From: an uncultured Pelagimonas sp.
GTDB taxonomy: Bacteria > Pseudomonadota > Alphaproteobacteria > Rhodobacterales > Rhodobacteraceae
Direction of reading: 5' to 3'
DNA: 64,000 nucleotides
Assembly (NCBI RefSeq): GCF_947498515.1
Contig: NZ_CANMKO010000001.1
Coordinates: forward strand, 434,001 to 498,000
Under the pieces are notes generated by a model. It saw nothing but the letters and a program-made list of their open reading frames with translations, was not told the DNA's origin and did not search any database. This document shows positions 55,943 through 63,627 of the stretch, in pieces. The position numbers and the translations under genes were made by a program. The first letter of the stretch is position 1. Each line of letters begins with the position of its first letter.

Positions 55943-56116
55943 ATGAATTTGTTTCGCATCGTCTTTTTGTCGGTCTCGACCTTGCTGGTCGCTGGCACAG
56001 CCTATCTTGGCTATCAAGGGGTTGGCGGCACCAGCGCCGACCTCGACACCTCCAACTCTGTTCGCGTGGGCAGTGGTGGGGGCGGGTACTATTATAGCAA
56101 TAACCGCGTCAAATAA
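55943..56116 (+). CDS. 57-residue membrane miniprotein with Gly/Tyr tail
   Basis: A short frame of 57 codons (ATG at 55943, TAA at 56114-56116) sits between the second DUF4178 gene and the DUF350 gene, 9 and 10 bases from them. It encodes a single hydrophobic helix (residues about 4-22, RIVFLSVSTLLVAGTAYLG) and a polar tail with SGGGGYYYSNNR. The tight spacing between operon genes supports it as real. I do not recognise the family. It may be a subunit or regulator of the membrane partners. Confidence 0.72.
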   Translation: MNLFRIVFLSVSTLLVAGTAYLGYQGVGGTSADLDTSNSVRVGSGGGGYYYSNNRVK

Positions 56117-56126
56117 CGGGGACATC

Positions 56127-56351
56127 ATGGAATTTCTTCTTGCCGTCAAAGCCGCCGAAGTGGTCGGAACCATCGTTTATACCGCATTGGGCATGTTCCT
56201 GATGTGGGTGACCTGGAAGGTCCTTGATTGGATCACACCCTTTCCGATCATGAAGGAAATCGAAGAGGATCAGAACATCGCATTGGCGGTGGTCATCGGT
56301 ATGCTCTTCATCTCGATCTCGATCATCATCGCGGCCGTCATCGTTTCATGA
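56127..56351 (+). CDS. DUF350-family small membrane protein
   Basis: This 74-residue protein has two predicted membrane helices (about residues 8-28 and 51-72) with a short loop containing ITPFPIMKEIEEDQN, a pattern of the DUF350 (YjfL-like) family. GGGGA lies six bases before the ATG. In E. coli, YjfL sits in a cluster with a PspA-family gene and a glutathionylspermidine-synthase-like gene, so a polyamine or envelope link is plausible. It overlaps the next gene as ATGA. Confidence 0.85.
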   Translation: MEFLLAVKAAEVVGTIVYTALGMFLMWVTWKVLDWITPFPIMKEIEEDQNIALAVVIGMLFISISIIIAAVIVS

Positions 56352-57901
56352 GTGACACGCCTTTACCTGCGCCCAACACACGGGCGCGGGAAGTCTGGCT
56401 CTTGGCGGCGACCTTTCTGGTGGCCGTTGCCGGGCTGATCTACGAGCTGATCGCGGCAACGCTGTCGAGCTATCTTTTGGGCGACTCCATTCGCCAGTTT
56501 TCGCTTGTTATTGGCATATTCTTGTCGGCGATGGGGGTTGGCGCGTGGCTATCTCGCTTTGTCGCGCAACCGCTTAGCGGCTTTATCTGGGCGCAAATCT
56601 TGTTGGGCGTGGTGGGGGGCTTTATGGCCCCGGCGCTATTTCTGCATTACGCTGCCTTGGGGAGCGTCGCCGCCCCCCTATACACGATGCTTATCGCCAT
56701 TGGCGTTTTGTCGGGCATGGAAATCCCGCTGATCGCCCGCGCGATGGAGGCTGTCGGTGCCTTTGAAAACCGTTTCGAAAACGTCCTGAGCGTTGACTAT
56801 GTCGGGGCCTTGGTCGCCTCGGTTGCCTTTCCTCTTTTGGTGATCCCGCATTTGGGGCTAATGTCGGCGAGCTTGGCCTTTGGCGTTCTCAACCTTTTGG
56901 TTGCCGGTCTGTCGATCTACCTGTTTCGTGAACATGTCACCAAAGCGATGGTGGTGGTCTGGGCCGTGGCCTTGATCGGAGCGATCTATGGCTTGGTGCA
57001 ATCTGAACGCCTTGTGGCGATCACCGAAACCCAGCTTTTCGAAGATGACGTTATCTTGACCGAAGCCACGCCATACCAACAAATCACTGTGACCCGGTAT
57101 CGTGAACGCACGCGGCTTTTCCTCAATCATTCTATCCAATTTGATAGCCTTGACGAACACCGATATCACGAACCTCTGGTCCATCCGGTGATGGCTCTTG
57201 CCCCGCGGCGCGCCAACGTCCTTATCCTTGGTGGCGGCGATGGCATGGCGGTGCGCGAGGTGCTGCGCTACGCGGATGTCGAAACAATCACCTTGGTTGA
57301 TCTTGACCCGCGTGTGACCGAAATTTTCCGCGATCATCCGGACTTGTCGCTTTTGAATGACAAATCGCTAAGTGACCCCCGTGTTGATATCCAAAACGGG
57401 GACGCATGGCAGTTTGTCGAAAAAAACAGCCGCGTCTTTGACGTGATCATTGTCGACCTGCCCGATCCCAAAACTGTTGCCTTGTCTAAACTCTATAGTC
57501 GCCAGTTCTACGGCTTGTTGATGGAACGTCTAAGCGCCCAAGGCTTGATGGTGACACAAGCCGGATCACCATTCTTTGCCCGTCAGGCCTTTTGGTCGAT
57601 TGCCAACACATTGGAAAGCGCCCGCAACCCCCAGGCACCGGGCAAGGATTTGGGTGTGATCGCGTACCACAGCTATGTGCCAAGCTTTGGCGAATGGGGG
57701 TTTGTCATCTCTGGCCCGCATCTGCCGGCGGATCGGGGGCTACAATTGCCCCGCGGTCTAAGCTACCTGACACCGGATATTTGGCAATCTGCACAGGTGT
57801 TTGGTGCGGATATGGATCGGGTTGATGCCGAGGCCAACACGATGCAATCGCATCCTTTGGTGGCCTATTACCTAGATGGTTGGGACTATTGGTTCCGCTG
57901 A
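56348..57901 (+). CDS. Membrane-embedded spermidine-synthase-like aminopropyltransferase
   Basis: This 517-residue protein has an N-terminal membrane domain of about seven helices (about residues 14-215) and a C-terminal spermidine synthase-like domain. The latter has HSIQFDSLDEHRYHE, VLILGGGDGMAVREVLRY (SAM-binding loop at about residues 294-299), LVDLDPR and the catalytic-type DLPDP. It would transfer an aminopropyl or similar group from a SAM derivative to an unknown acceptor at the membrane. No SAM decarboxylase is in the window. Start chosen at 56348 by the ATGA overlap. The 3' end overlaps a convergent gene by 16 bases. Confidence 0.9.
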   Translation: MSDTPLPAPNTRAREVWLLAATFLVAVAGLIYELIAATLSSYLLGDSIRQFSLVIGIFLSAMGVGAWLSRFVAQPLSGFIWAQILLGVVGGFMAPALFLHYAALGSVAAPLYTMLIAIGVLSGMEIPLIARAMEAVGAFENRFENVLSVDYVGALVASVAFPLLVIPHLGLMSASLAFGVLNLLVAGLSIYLFREHVTKAMVVVWAVALIGAIYGLVQSERLVAITETQLFEDDVILTEATPYQQITVTRYRERTRLFLNHSIQFDSLDEHRYHEPLVHPVMALAPRRANVLILGGGDGMAVREVLRYADVETITLVDLDPRVTEIFRDHPDLSLLNDKSLSDPRVDIQNGDAWQFVEKNSRVFDVIIVDLPDPKTVALSKLYSRQFYGLLMERLSAQGLMVTQAGSPFFARQAFWSIANTLESARNPQAPGKDLGVIAYHSYVPSFGEWGFVISGPHLPADRGLQLPRGLSYLTPDIWQSAQVFGADMDRVDAEANTMQSHPLVAYYLDGWDYWFR

Positions 57902-58749
57902 CCCGCTGCCGCCTCCATTTGACAATAGGCGTCAACGGCTTCGACTTCGGGGCGCCAATAAATGTCGTGTCTATCTGAAGGAAGCGACAACATTACCCGT
58001 CTCATTCGTTGAGTCTGTTTGCATCCTCCGATCAGGGCGAAAAATGTACCTATACTCTTCCAGGCCTGCACGGCGTTTGCGAACGCGATGTCATCAAGCC
58101 CCGAGGACAAACGAGGCGGCGGATGACGATCAGGACTTTTCATAATTACTGCCAAAGAATACTGGACGGCAACCAAGTCTAATGGAGAGTTTGGCCTCTT
58201 TTCCTTTTTCTGATAGTCGATCAGAAAATCGCGGTAGTTGGACAAGGTTTTTGGGGGGGAGTTTAGGCCGTCCAAAAGGTCCGCCAATGTTAGAAAACGT
58301 TGTGCTTTATACTTCGACCTCTCGGGATGGCCAGCGATATCACGCAAGCGTTGTGCGTCTTTCCCCTCAATGAGGCCAACAGCCACAAAGGCGCTAAAGA
58401 AGGTTGGGGCTTGCATCATGTGCATTGCCTCATCCGGGCACCCATGTAGCCAATAGATTTCGGCCATATCGCGGGCGTGATTGCGGTTGACCGGCGGGCG
58501 TAATAGCAGTTCAGGAAGCTGTCGGAGATCACCTCCTCGGAGGGTTTTTCCGATGCTGGCGCGGTTGTCCTTGGTTTTCAACAGCGCCTGCGGGATAGCA
58601 CGTTTAAGAACCGATGCTTTGCGTGCCTCGATTTTCGACAAAAGCAATGTTTGCAGGGCTGCGCGCCGAAAGGCATCGTTTTCTGAGCTGGAAACTTGGT
58701 CGACATAATCCGCAGTCAGGGGCAACCCTTGCCACTGCGGATGATCCAA
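57886..58749 (-). CDS. Uncharacterised protein with probable frameshifted signal peptide
   Basis: I do not recognise this 287-codon frame. It is rich in Leu, Arg and Asp helices and looks soluble. The only in-frame start is a TTG at 58749 preceded directly by a long open stretch without ATG. A different frame from GTG 58832 to about 58765 encodes a good signal peptide (KITKRLSSIALGVLASIAAS). Joining them across CCTCCCCTCCTC by one base gives a secreted protein starting near SAACLDHPQWQGL. I suspect a one-base deletion or a sequencing indel. The 58832 GTG overlaps the GntR stop as TAGTG. Confidence 0.6.
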   Translation of the reverse strand: MDHPQWQGLPLTADYVDQVSSSENDAFRRAALQTLLLSKIEARKASVLKRAIPQALLKTKDNRASIGKTLRGGDLRQLPELLLRPPVNRNHARDMAEIYWLHGCPDEAMHMMQAPTFFSAFVAVGLIEGKDAQRLRDIAGHPERSKYKAQRFLTLADLLDGLNSPPKTLSNYRDFLIDYQKKEKRPNSPLDLVAVQYSLAVIMKSPDRHPPPRLSSGLDDIAFANAVQAWKSIGTFFALIGGCKQTQRMRRVMLSLPSDRHDIYWRPEVEAVDAYCQMEAAAGQRNQ

Positions 58750-58831
58750 ACATGCAGCAGAGGAGGGGAGGCTGCGATTGAGGCTAAGACCCCCAATGCA
58801 ATGGACGACAGTCGTTTGGTGATTTTCAACA

Positions 58832-59509
58832 CTATACCCGGCTTAGCTTGTGCTTTTCCAAAAGTCCGACAATCAAATCCTTGGCCGCTTGCCGGTGGGC
58901 GCGGTGGATGATGTGGGCCTGATCCCCGTCACCAGATTTGATCGCGTCAAAAACGGCGCGGTGATCTTCGTTGGATTTCACCGGAATGGGGCGCATATGC
59001 AGGGTGATCATCCGGGCGCGGCGCACCTGATCGCTCAGCATGTTCACGATCATACGCACGCGAGAATTGCCGCCCAAGCGAACCAATTCTTTGTGAAACC
59101 GTTCATCTGCATCAGCCCAATCCTCTAGCGCACCGGCTGCTAGGGCTGCGTCCATGTCGGTGATGGCTTTGGCCAGCGGAGCAAGGTCGGCGTGGCTGGG
59201 GCGGCGCTTCGCGGCTTGTTTGGCGGCCAAACTCTCCAACTCGGTCAAAACATCGTAAATTTCGCGCATGTCGTCGGGGGACACGGGCAAAATGCGAACG
59301 CCTTTGCGCGGTCGCATCTCAAGCAAGCCTTGCCCTTCGAGCGTCAAAGCCGCCTCGCGGATTGGGGTACGGGACATGCCCAATTGCTCGGCCAACTCGC
59401 TTTCCAAATGGTCTGATCCTGCCGGAAGATCCCCGGCAAAGATCATCTGGCGCATCGCTTCGATGGCGCGCTGGGTGTTGGATTGCGGTTTGACGTCCTG
59501 CTGCTTCAC
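58832..59509 (-). CDS. GntR-family regulator (FadR/FCD subgroup)
   Basis: This 225-residue regulator has a GntR winged HTH (residues about 12-75, DHLESELAEQLGMSRTPIREAALTLEGQGLLEM) and a C-terminal FCD helical domain (about 85-215) with metal/ligand residues in DERFHKELVRLGGN and EDHRAVFDAIKSGD. It is third in a leftward operon and probably controls it and the divergent transporter through the palindrome at 61703-61718. Ligand unknown, likely a small organic acid. Confidence 0.9.
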   Translation of the reverse strand: MKQQDVKPQSNTQRAIEAMRQMIFAGDLPAGSDHLESELAEQLGMSRTPIREAALTLEGQGLLEMRPRKGVRILPVSPDDMREIYDVLTELESLAAKQAAKRRPSHADLAPLAKAITDMDAALAAGALEDWADADERFHKELVRLGGNSRVRMIVNMLSDQVRRARMITLHMRPIPVKSNEDHRAVFDAIKSGDGDQAHIIHRAHRQAAKDLIVGLLEKHKLSRV

Positions 59510-59518
59510 GTTTGCCCC

Positions 59519-60544
59519 TTACGGCTCCAGTCTGATCTTTTGCCCCTGATCTGCCGAGGCATAGATGGCCTCTTCGATGTCAATCACGCGCAGGTAGTCC
59601 TGCGCAAGGTTTTCCAGTGGCGTTTGCTGCAGAAGGCCCGAAATTACATGGCTTTGCAAGTGGTGGACGCAATCGCCGCCAAACCCCTCCCAGTGATCGG
59701 CGTCAAGAATGCAGGTTTCATGCAATTCCTGAAATCCGCGCCGCCATAATGACCCATCTCCGCGCAGCTTGATCACCCCTTCGGTGCCCTCGATCAACGC
59801 CTCACCCATGGTGCGACGATGGTTGTCTGCGGCGTGATCAAGATGGCGATTGCCGTCAAACAAGGCGCGGACACCGTGCGGGTGGTCAAACAGAATATAT
59901 CCGGCATCTTCGCCGGCGATCACTGGGTTCATCTGGCGCAGATCGGCATAGACCGCCGTCGGATTGCCAAGCAAATACCGGAAGGTATCCACCCAATGCA
60001 CCGCCGTTTCATGGACCAAAAACCGCTCCATTTCCTGAAAATAGGGCTGGCGGTCCAAGTAGGCCCGAGGGCCTTGGCCATCACCGGGGCGTAGGCGAAA
60101 GGTAATCTGCTGTAGCTGGCCAACTGAGTTGTTATCCAATTGCGCCTTGAGCGTGCGATACCAAGGCTGAAACCGAAAGTTTTCATGTACGATGATTTGG
60201 GCACCATGGGCCTTTGCCAAGGCGACCATCTCTTGGGCCTCGCCCTTGTTTTGACAAAACGGTTTTTGACAGATCAGGGATTTAACCCCCTTGTCCAAGG
60301 CAACCCGGATCATCTGGGCGTGGACAACGGGGGGGAGGATGATGTCAACAAGGTCGGGTTTTACCTCGTCGATCATCTGCGCCAAATCGTTATACGCGGG
60401 GAGGCCGGTCCGCTTGGCAGCCTCGATGTCGCGGTTGCACGAACCAACCAAATCGACCCCGTCAATACGCGCCCAACTGCCGTAATGGAATTGGCTGAAA
60501 TAACCGGCCCCAACGCAGGCAACCCTTATTCTTTGATCACTCAT
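59519..60544 (-). CDS. Gfo/Idh/MocA-family oxidoreductase
   Basis: This 341-residue protein begins with a Rossmann motif (RVACVGAGYFSQFHYG), has the EKP-type motif as QKPFCQN with the catalytic Lys at about residue 95, and a C-terminal alpha/beta substrate domain. Such enzymes oxidise or reduce sugars, inositols or related polyols with NAD(P). Its start overlaps the end of the upstream dehydrogenase gene (ATGA), so they work together. Substrate unknown. Confidence 0.9.
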   Translation of the reverse strand: MSDQRIRVACVGAGYFSQFHYGSWARIDGVDLVGSCNRDIEAAKRTGLPAYNDLAQMIDEVKPDLVDIILPPVVHAQMIRVALDKGVKSLICQKPFCQNKGEAQEMVALAKAHGAQIIVHENFRFQPWYRTLKAQLDNNSVGQLQQITFRLRPGDGQGPRAYLDRQPYFQEMERFLVHETAVHWVDTFRYLLGNPTAVYADLRQMNPVIAGEDAGYILFDHPHGVRALFDGNRHLDHAADNHRRTMGEALIEGTEGVIKLRGDGSLWRRGFQELHETCILDADHWEGFGGDCVHHLQSHVISGLLQQTPLENLAQDYLRVIDIEEAIYASADQGQKIRLEP

Positions 60545-61632
60545 GCCACCCCCAAAACCTTTGCAACGGCGCTTGCGGCATCGGCGGTTCCGGCCGCGCC
60601 ACCAAGGTCACGGGTCAAAACTTGCCCCTCGGCGACCACTTGGTCAACCGCTTGGCGAAGACGCGCGCCGTCGTTTTGCATCGCCTCAACATCGTGGCGA
60701 ATGCCCAACCATTCCAGCATCATCGCCCCGGATAGGATCATCGCAAAGGGGTTGGCAACACCCTGACCTGCAATATCGGGGGCCGAGCCGTGGCAGGGTT
60801 GAAACACAGCGTTTTCCAAACCAATATCGGCTGAGGGCGCAAGGCCAAGTCCGCCCATCAAACCAGCGCCCAGGTCGGACAAAATATCGCCGAACATGTT
60901 TTCGGTGACCATCACGTCAAAATCCCAAGGCTTTTGCACCATCCAAAGCGCCGTGGCATCAACATAGGCGTGATCCGAGATCAGATCAGGGTGTTTGGCG
61001 GCCTCGGCATCAAACATCTCGCGGAAAAACGCAAAGGCGCGAAAGACATTGGCCTTGTCGACACAGGTCACTTTGCCCGGCCCCCGACCAGAGGCCTTGC
61101 GAGTTTTGGCAAGGTCAAAGGCAAATTTGAACAGTTTTTCCGAAATATCGCGGGTGATCAAAAGGGTTTCACGCGCCTCATTCTCGGTCACCTCACCCCG
61201 GCCTTGGGTGTAAAACAGCCCCTCGGTGCTTTCGCGGATCAAAACAAAGTCGATCTCTTTGCCGTCGGGCATGTTCAACGGGGTGCGTTGACCGGCGCGA
61301 ACCGTCACCGGGCGCACACCCGCAAAGAGGGTCAGCGCTTTGCGCAGGTCAATTTGGGGCGAGATTTCGGTGCCATCGGCGTAGCGCACATCGGGCAATC
61401 CCATCGCCGAAAGCAGAATCGCATCGGACCGCCGGGCGATCTCCATCGATGCCTCAGGAAGGGATTCGCCTGTCTTTGCGTAATGGGCTGCCCCGGCGGG
61501 GGCATCGGTAAACGTTAGGCCATAGCTGTTTGAATTGCGCGCCATCTGATCGAGAATTTTTACAGTTGGATCAGTGATTTCCGGGCCAATTCCATCGCCC
61601 TCAAACACCGCAATCTCATAGTTCTTAGTCAT
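60541..61632 (-). CDS. Isocitrate/isopropylmalate dehydrogenase-family enzyme (tartrate dehydrogenase-like)
   Basis: This 363-residue decarboxylating dehydrogenase family member has IAVFEGDGIGPEI at the N-terminus, the substrate Arg/Tyr region VLIRESTEGLFYTQGRGE, DKANVFRAF and the NAD-binding EAVHGSA-like PCHGSAPDIAGQGVANP. The gene context (Gfo/Idh/MocA, GntR, TctCBA) is catabolic, so a malate- or tartrate-like hydroxy acid is more likely than leucine synthesis. Start at 61632 follows AGGTGAAC; the frame opens 75 bases upstream. Confidence 0.88.
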   Translation of the reverse strand: MTKNYEIAVFEGDGIGPEITDPTVKILDQMARNSNSYGLTFTDAPAGAAHYAKTGESLPEASMEIARRSDAILLSAMGLPDVRYADGTEISPQIDLRKALTLFAGVRPVTVRAGQRTPLNMPDGKEIDFVLIRESTEGLFYTQGRGEVTENEARETLLITRDISEKLFKFAFDLAKTRKASGRGPGKVTCVDKANVFRAFAFFREMFDAEAAKHPDLISDHAYVDATALWMVQKPWDFDVMVTENMFGDILSDLGAGLMGGLGLAPSADIGLENAVFQPCHGSAPDIAGQGVANPFAMILSGAMMLEWLGIRHDVEAMQNDGARLRQAVDQVVAEGQVLTRDLGGAAGTADAASAVAKVLGVA

Positions 61633-61702
61633 GTTCACCTGTCCTTGTCGCATGCCCCAAAGTGACATGTTCGCGCATTCTATGCAGTAAAAAAGTTGAC
61701 AG

Positions 61703-61718
61703 TGCATTATTTAATGCA
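61703..61718. promoter_or_regulatory. GntR-type palindromic operator in tctC promoter
   Basis: TGCATTATTTAATGCA is a palindrome with perfect 7-base arms and a 2-base centre. It occupies the 17-base spacer just downstream of TTGACA (61696-61701), a good -35 for the rightward tctC gene. It is also 71 bases upstream of the leftward dehydrogenase start. It fits an FCD-GntR operator controlling both directions. Confidence 0.75.
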
Positions 61719-61766
61719 TACGCAAATAGATGCAACAACAAACGCAAAGGTCTGGGAGGACAACTT

Positions 61767-62789
61767 ATGACGTTCAAACTTGCAAAGATTGCCGCAGTCG
61801 CCGCCATGGTGGCCGGGGTTGGCATGTCTAGCTTGGCTACGTCTGCGCTTGCGCAGGATTATCCGTATCGCGATATCACCACCGCAGTTGTGTGGGGGGC
61901 CGGAGGAGGCACCGACACGATCAACCGCATGATCATGGCCGAGATGGAAAAGCATCTGCCGGTCTCGGTAAACGTCATCAACCAAACTGGTGGTGTCGCG
62001 GGATCAAATGGGATGGTCTATGTCTCGAACCAACCCGATGATGGCTACACCTTGGTTGGTCTGTCGGAATCCAACGTCACCGCCGCCGTTCAGGGCGGGT
62101 GGGACAAGAAATTTGACTATTGGTACCCGTTCATTGTGGGTGGCTCGCCCGACCTGATCTCGGTTCCGGCCAATTCGCCTTACAATACGCTTCAAGAGTT
62201 GGTTGACGCGGCCAAAGCCGCGCCGGGCACCATTCCCGCCGCCGCCTCTGGAGCCGGGTCGATCCACCATTTGAACCTCTTGGCCATTCAGCAAGGGGCC
62301 GGTGCTGAATTCAAATTTGTGCCTTACAAAGGGTCTGCCCCCGGTCAAGAAGCCGCCATCGCGGGCGAAGTTGCCTTGGTTGTGACGTCTCTGGCGGAAC
62401 AAGCTGCATTGATCGAAGGTGGCGAGCTCAAGCCATTGGCAATGCTGACCGCAGACGCCGCCACCATCGGTGGAGCCGAGGTTCCATCGGCCTTTAGCAT
62501 CTATGATGGCCTCGACAAATATCTGCCGCTGAAACAGGCCATTGGCTTTGCAGTTCACAACTCGGCTGGTGATGACGTCAAAGCGGCGCTTGGCGCGGCG
62601 TTCGAAAAGGCGATTGCCTCGGAGACTGTGGCGGAATGGGCGGCGGCCAACAATTATGACGTGGGCGGCCAATACGGCGCCGAGGCGCAAAAGCTCTTCA
62701 ACACGCTCGAAGCCACCTTTGCCTACACGCTCAAAGATCTGGGCGCGGCCACGGTTGATCCCGAAAAACTGGGCATCATGAAACCCTAA
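61767..62789 (+). CDS. tctC: Tripartite tricarboxylate transporter solute-binding protein (TctC type)
   Basis: This 340-residue periplasmic receptor has a signal peptide (residues about 1-29, ending SALAQDYPYR) and the Bug/TctC fold, with WGAGGGTDTINRM and the conserved GGVAGSNGMVYVSNQPDDGYTL. It captures a carboxylate for the TctAB membrane complex. GGGAGG precedes the ATG at 61767; the frame opens further upstream. Confidence 0.92.
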   Translation: MTFKLAKIAAVAAMVAGVGMSSLATSALAQDYPYRDITTAVVWGAGGGTDTINRMIMAEMEKHLPVSVNVINQTGGVAGSNGMVYVSNQPDDGYTLVGLSESNVTAAVQGGWDKKFDYWYPFIVGGSPDLISVPANSPYNTLQELVDAAKAAPGTIPAAASGAGSIHHLNLLAIQQGAGAEFKFVPYKGSAPGQEAAIAGEVALVVTSLAEQAALIEGGELKPLAMLTADAATIGGAEVPSAFSIYDGLDKYLPLKQAIGFAVHNSAGDDVKAALGAAFEKAIASETVAEWAAANNYDVGGQYGAEAQKLFNTLEATFAYTLKDLGAATVDPEKLGIMKP

Positions 62790-62810
62790 TCAACGGCAAT
62801 TTGAACATGG

Positions 62811-62842
62811 CAAAGGGCGCAAGGTTTGCTTTGCGCCCTTTG
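62811..62842 (+). terminator. Intercistronic hairpin between tctC and tctB
   Basis: CAAAGGGCGCAA (62811-62822) pairs perfectly with TTGCGCCCTTTG (62831-62842) across an 8-base loop. There is no strong T-run, so partial termination or mRNA stabilisation is likely, giving more binding protein than membrane subunits. Confidence 0.7.
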
Positions 62843-62864
62843 TGGACGATGTGGGGAGGCGCGG

Positions 62865-63626
62865 GTGGACACTCGGCAAAACATAACGGACGAAAAAGCG
62901 GTGCTGCGGGCGCGCGATTTCTGGACATCTATCGGGCTGTTTGCCCTGTCACTTTTCTTTCTCTGGCGGACGTCGTTTATCCCGCTGTGGGGCGAAAACC
63001 GCGCTGGAGTAAGTGGCGGTGATTGGTACAATTCGGCCGCGATTGTGCCGCTTGGTATTTTCACCGGGCTTTTGGTGCTTTCGGTGGTTTTGTTTGTGAT
63101 CGCGCTGCGTGAAGGCGGGGCCAAAACCGCGCTGGGACAGGTCGGCATTGGCTGGAACCGAGACGAGGCATGGCGCTTTTCAACCCTGGCCGTCATCTTG
63201 TTTTTCTACATTGCGGGCCTTGTGCCGCGCGTTGATTTCATCCTGTGCTCGGGCTTGCTGATCACGGCGTTGATCTATGGCTATCACGGCGGCTTTGCCC
63301 GGCGGATGGGTGTGGCGGCATCGGCGATTGCACTGCCCGGAGCCTATGCGATGGCTGTGCATCTGCCGCAATCGGAATGGGCCAAACATGATGATGATTG
63401 GCTAACCCTTTTGGTTTGGCTCGTCTTGACGGGTGTGGTCCTTGTCCAAGGCAAGGGGGATCGCGTAGCCCGCGCCACCCCAATCATTGCCGTACTAGCC
63501 CCCACCATTCTTGTCTGCGCCATGGCCTTTGGGTTTCGCCAGAACGTGCCGAACCGCGGCGGGCTGATCTTTAAACAGATCGAATACCACTACTACGTCA
63601 CTCTCAAACCGCTCTGGAGCCGCTGA
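62865..63626 (+). CDS. tctB: Tripartite tricarboxylate transporter small membrane subunit (TctB type)
   Basis: This membrane subunit of about 253 residues has four to six predicted helices (first at about residues 22-38, FWTSIGLFALSLFFLWRT) as in TctB, though it is longer than the usual 150-170 residues. GGGGAGG precedes the GTG at 62865. It lies between tctC and tctA and would form the permease complex with TctA. Confidence 0.83.
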   Translation: MDTRQNITDEKAVLRARDFWTSIGLFALSLFFLWRTSFIPLWGENRAGVSGGDWYNSAAIVPLGIFTGLLVLSVVLFVIALREGGAKTALGQVGIGWNRDEAWRFSTLAVILFFYIAGLVPRVDFILCSGLLITALIYGYHGGFARRMGVAASAIALPGAYAMAVHLPQSEWAKHDDDWLTLLVWLVLTGVVLVQGKGDRVARATPIIAVLAPTILVCAMAFGFRQNVPNRGGLIFKQIEYHYYVTLKPLWSR

Positions 63627-63627
63627 T

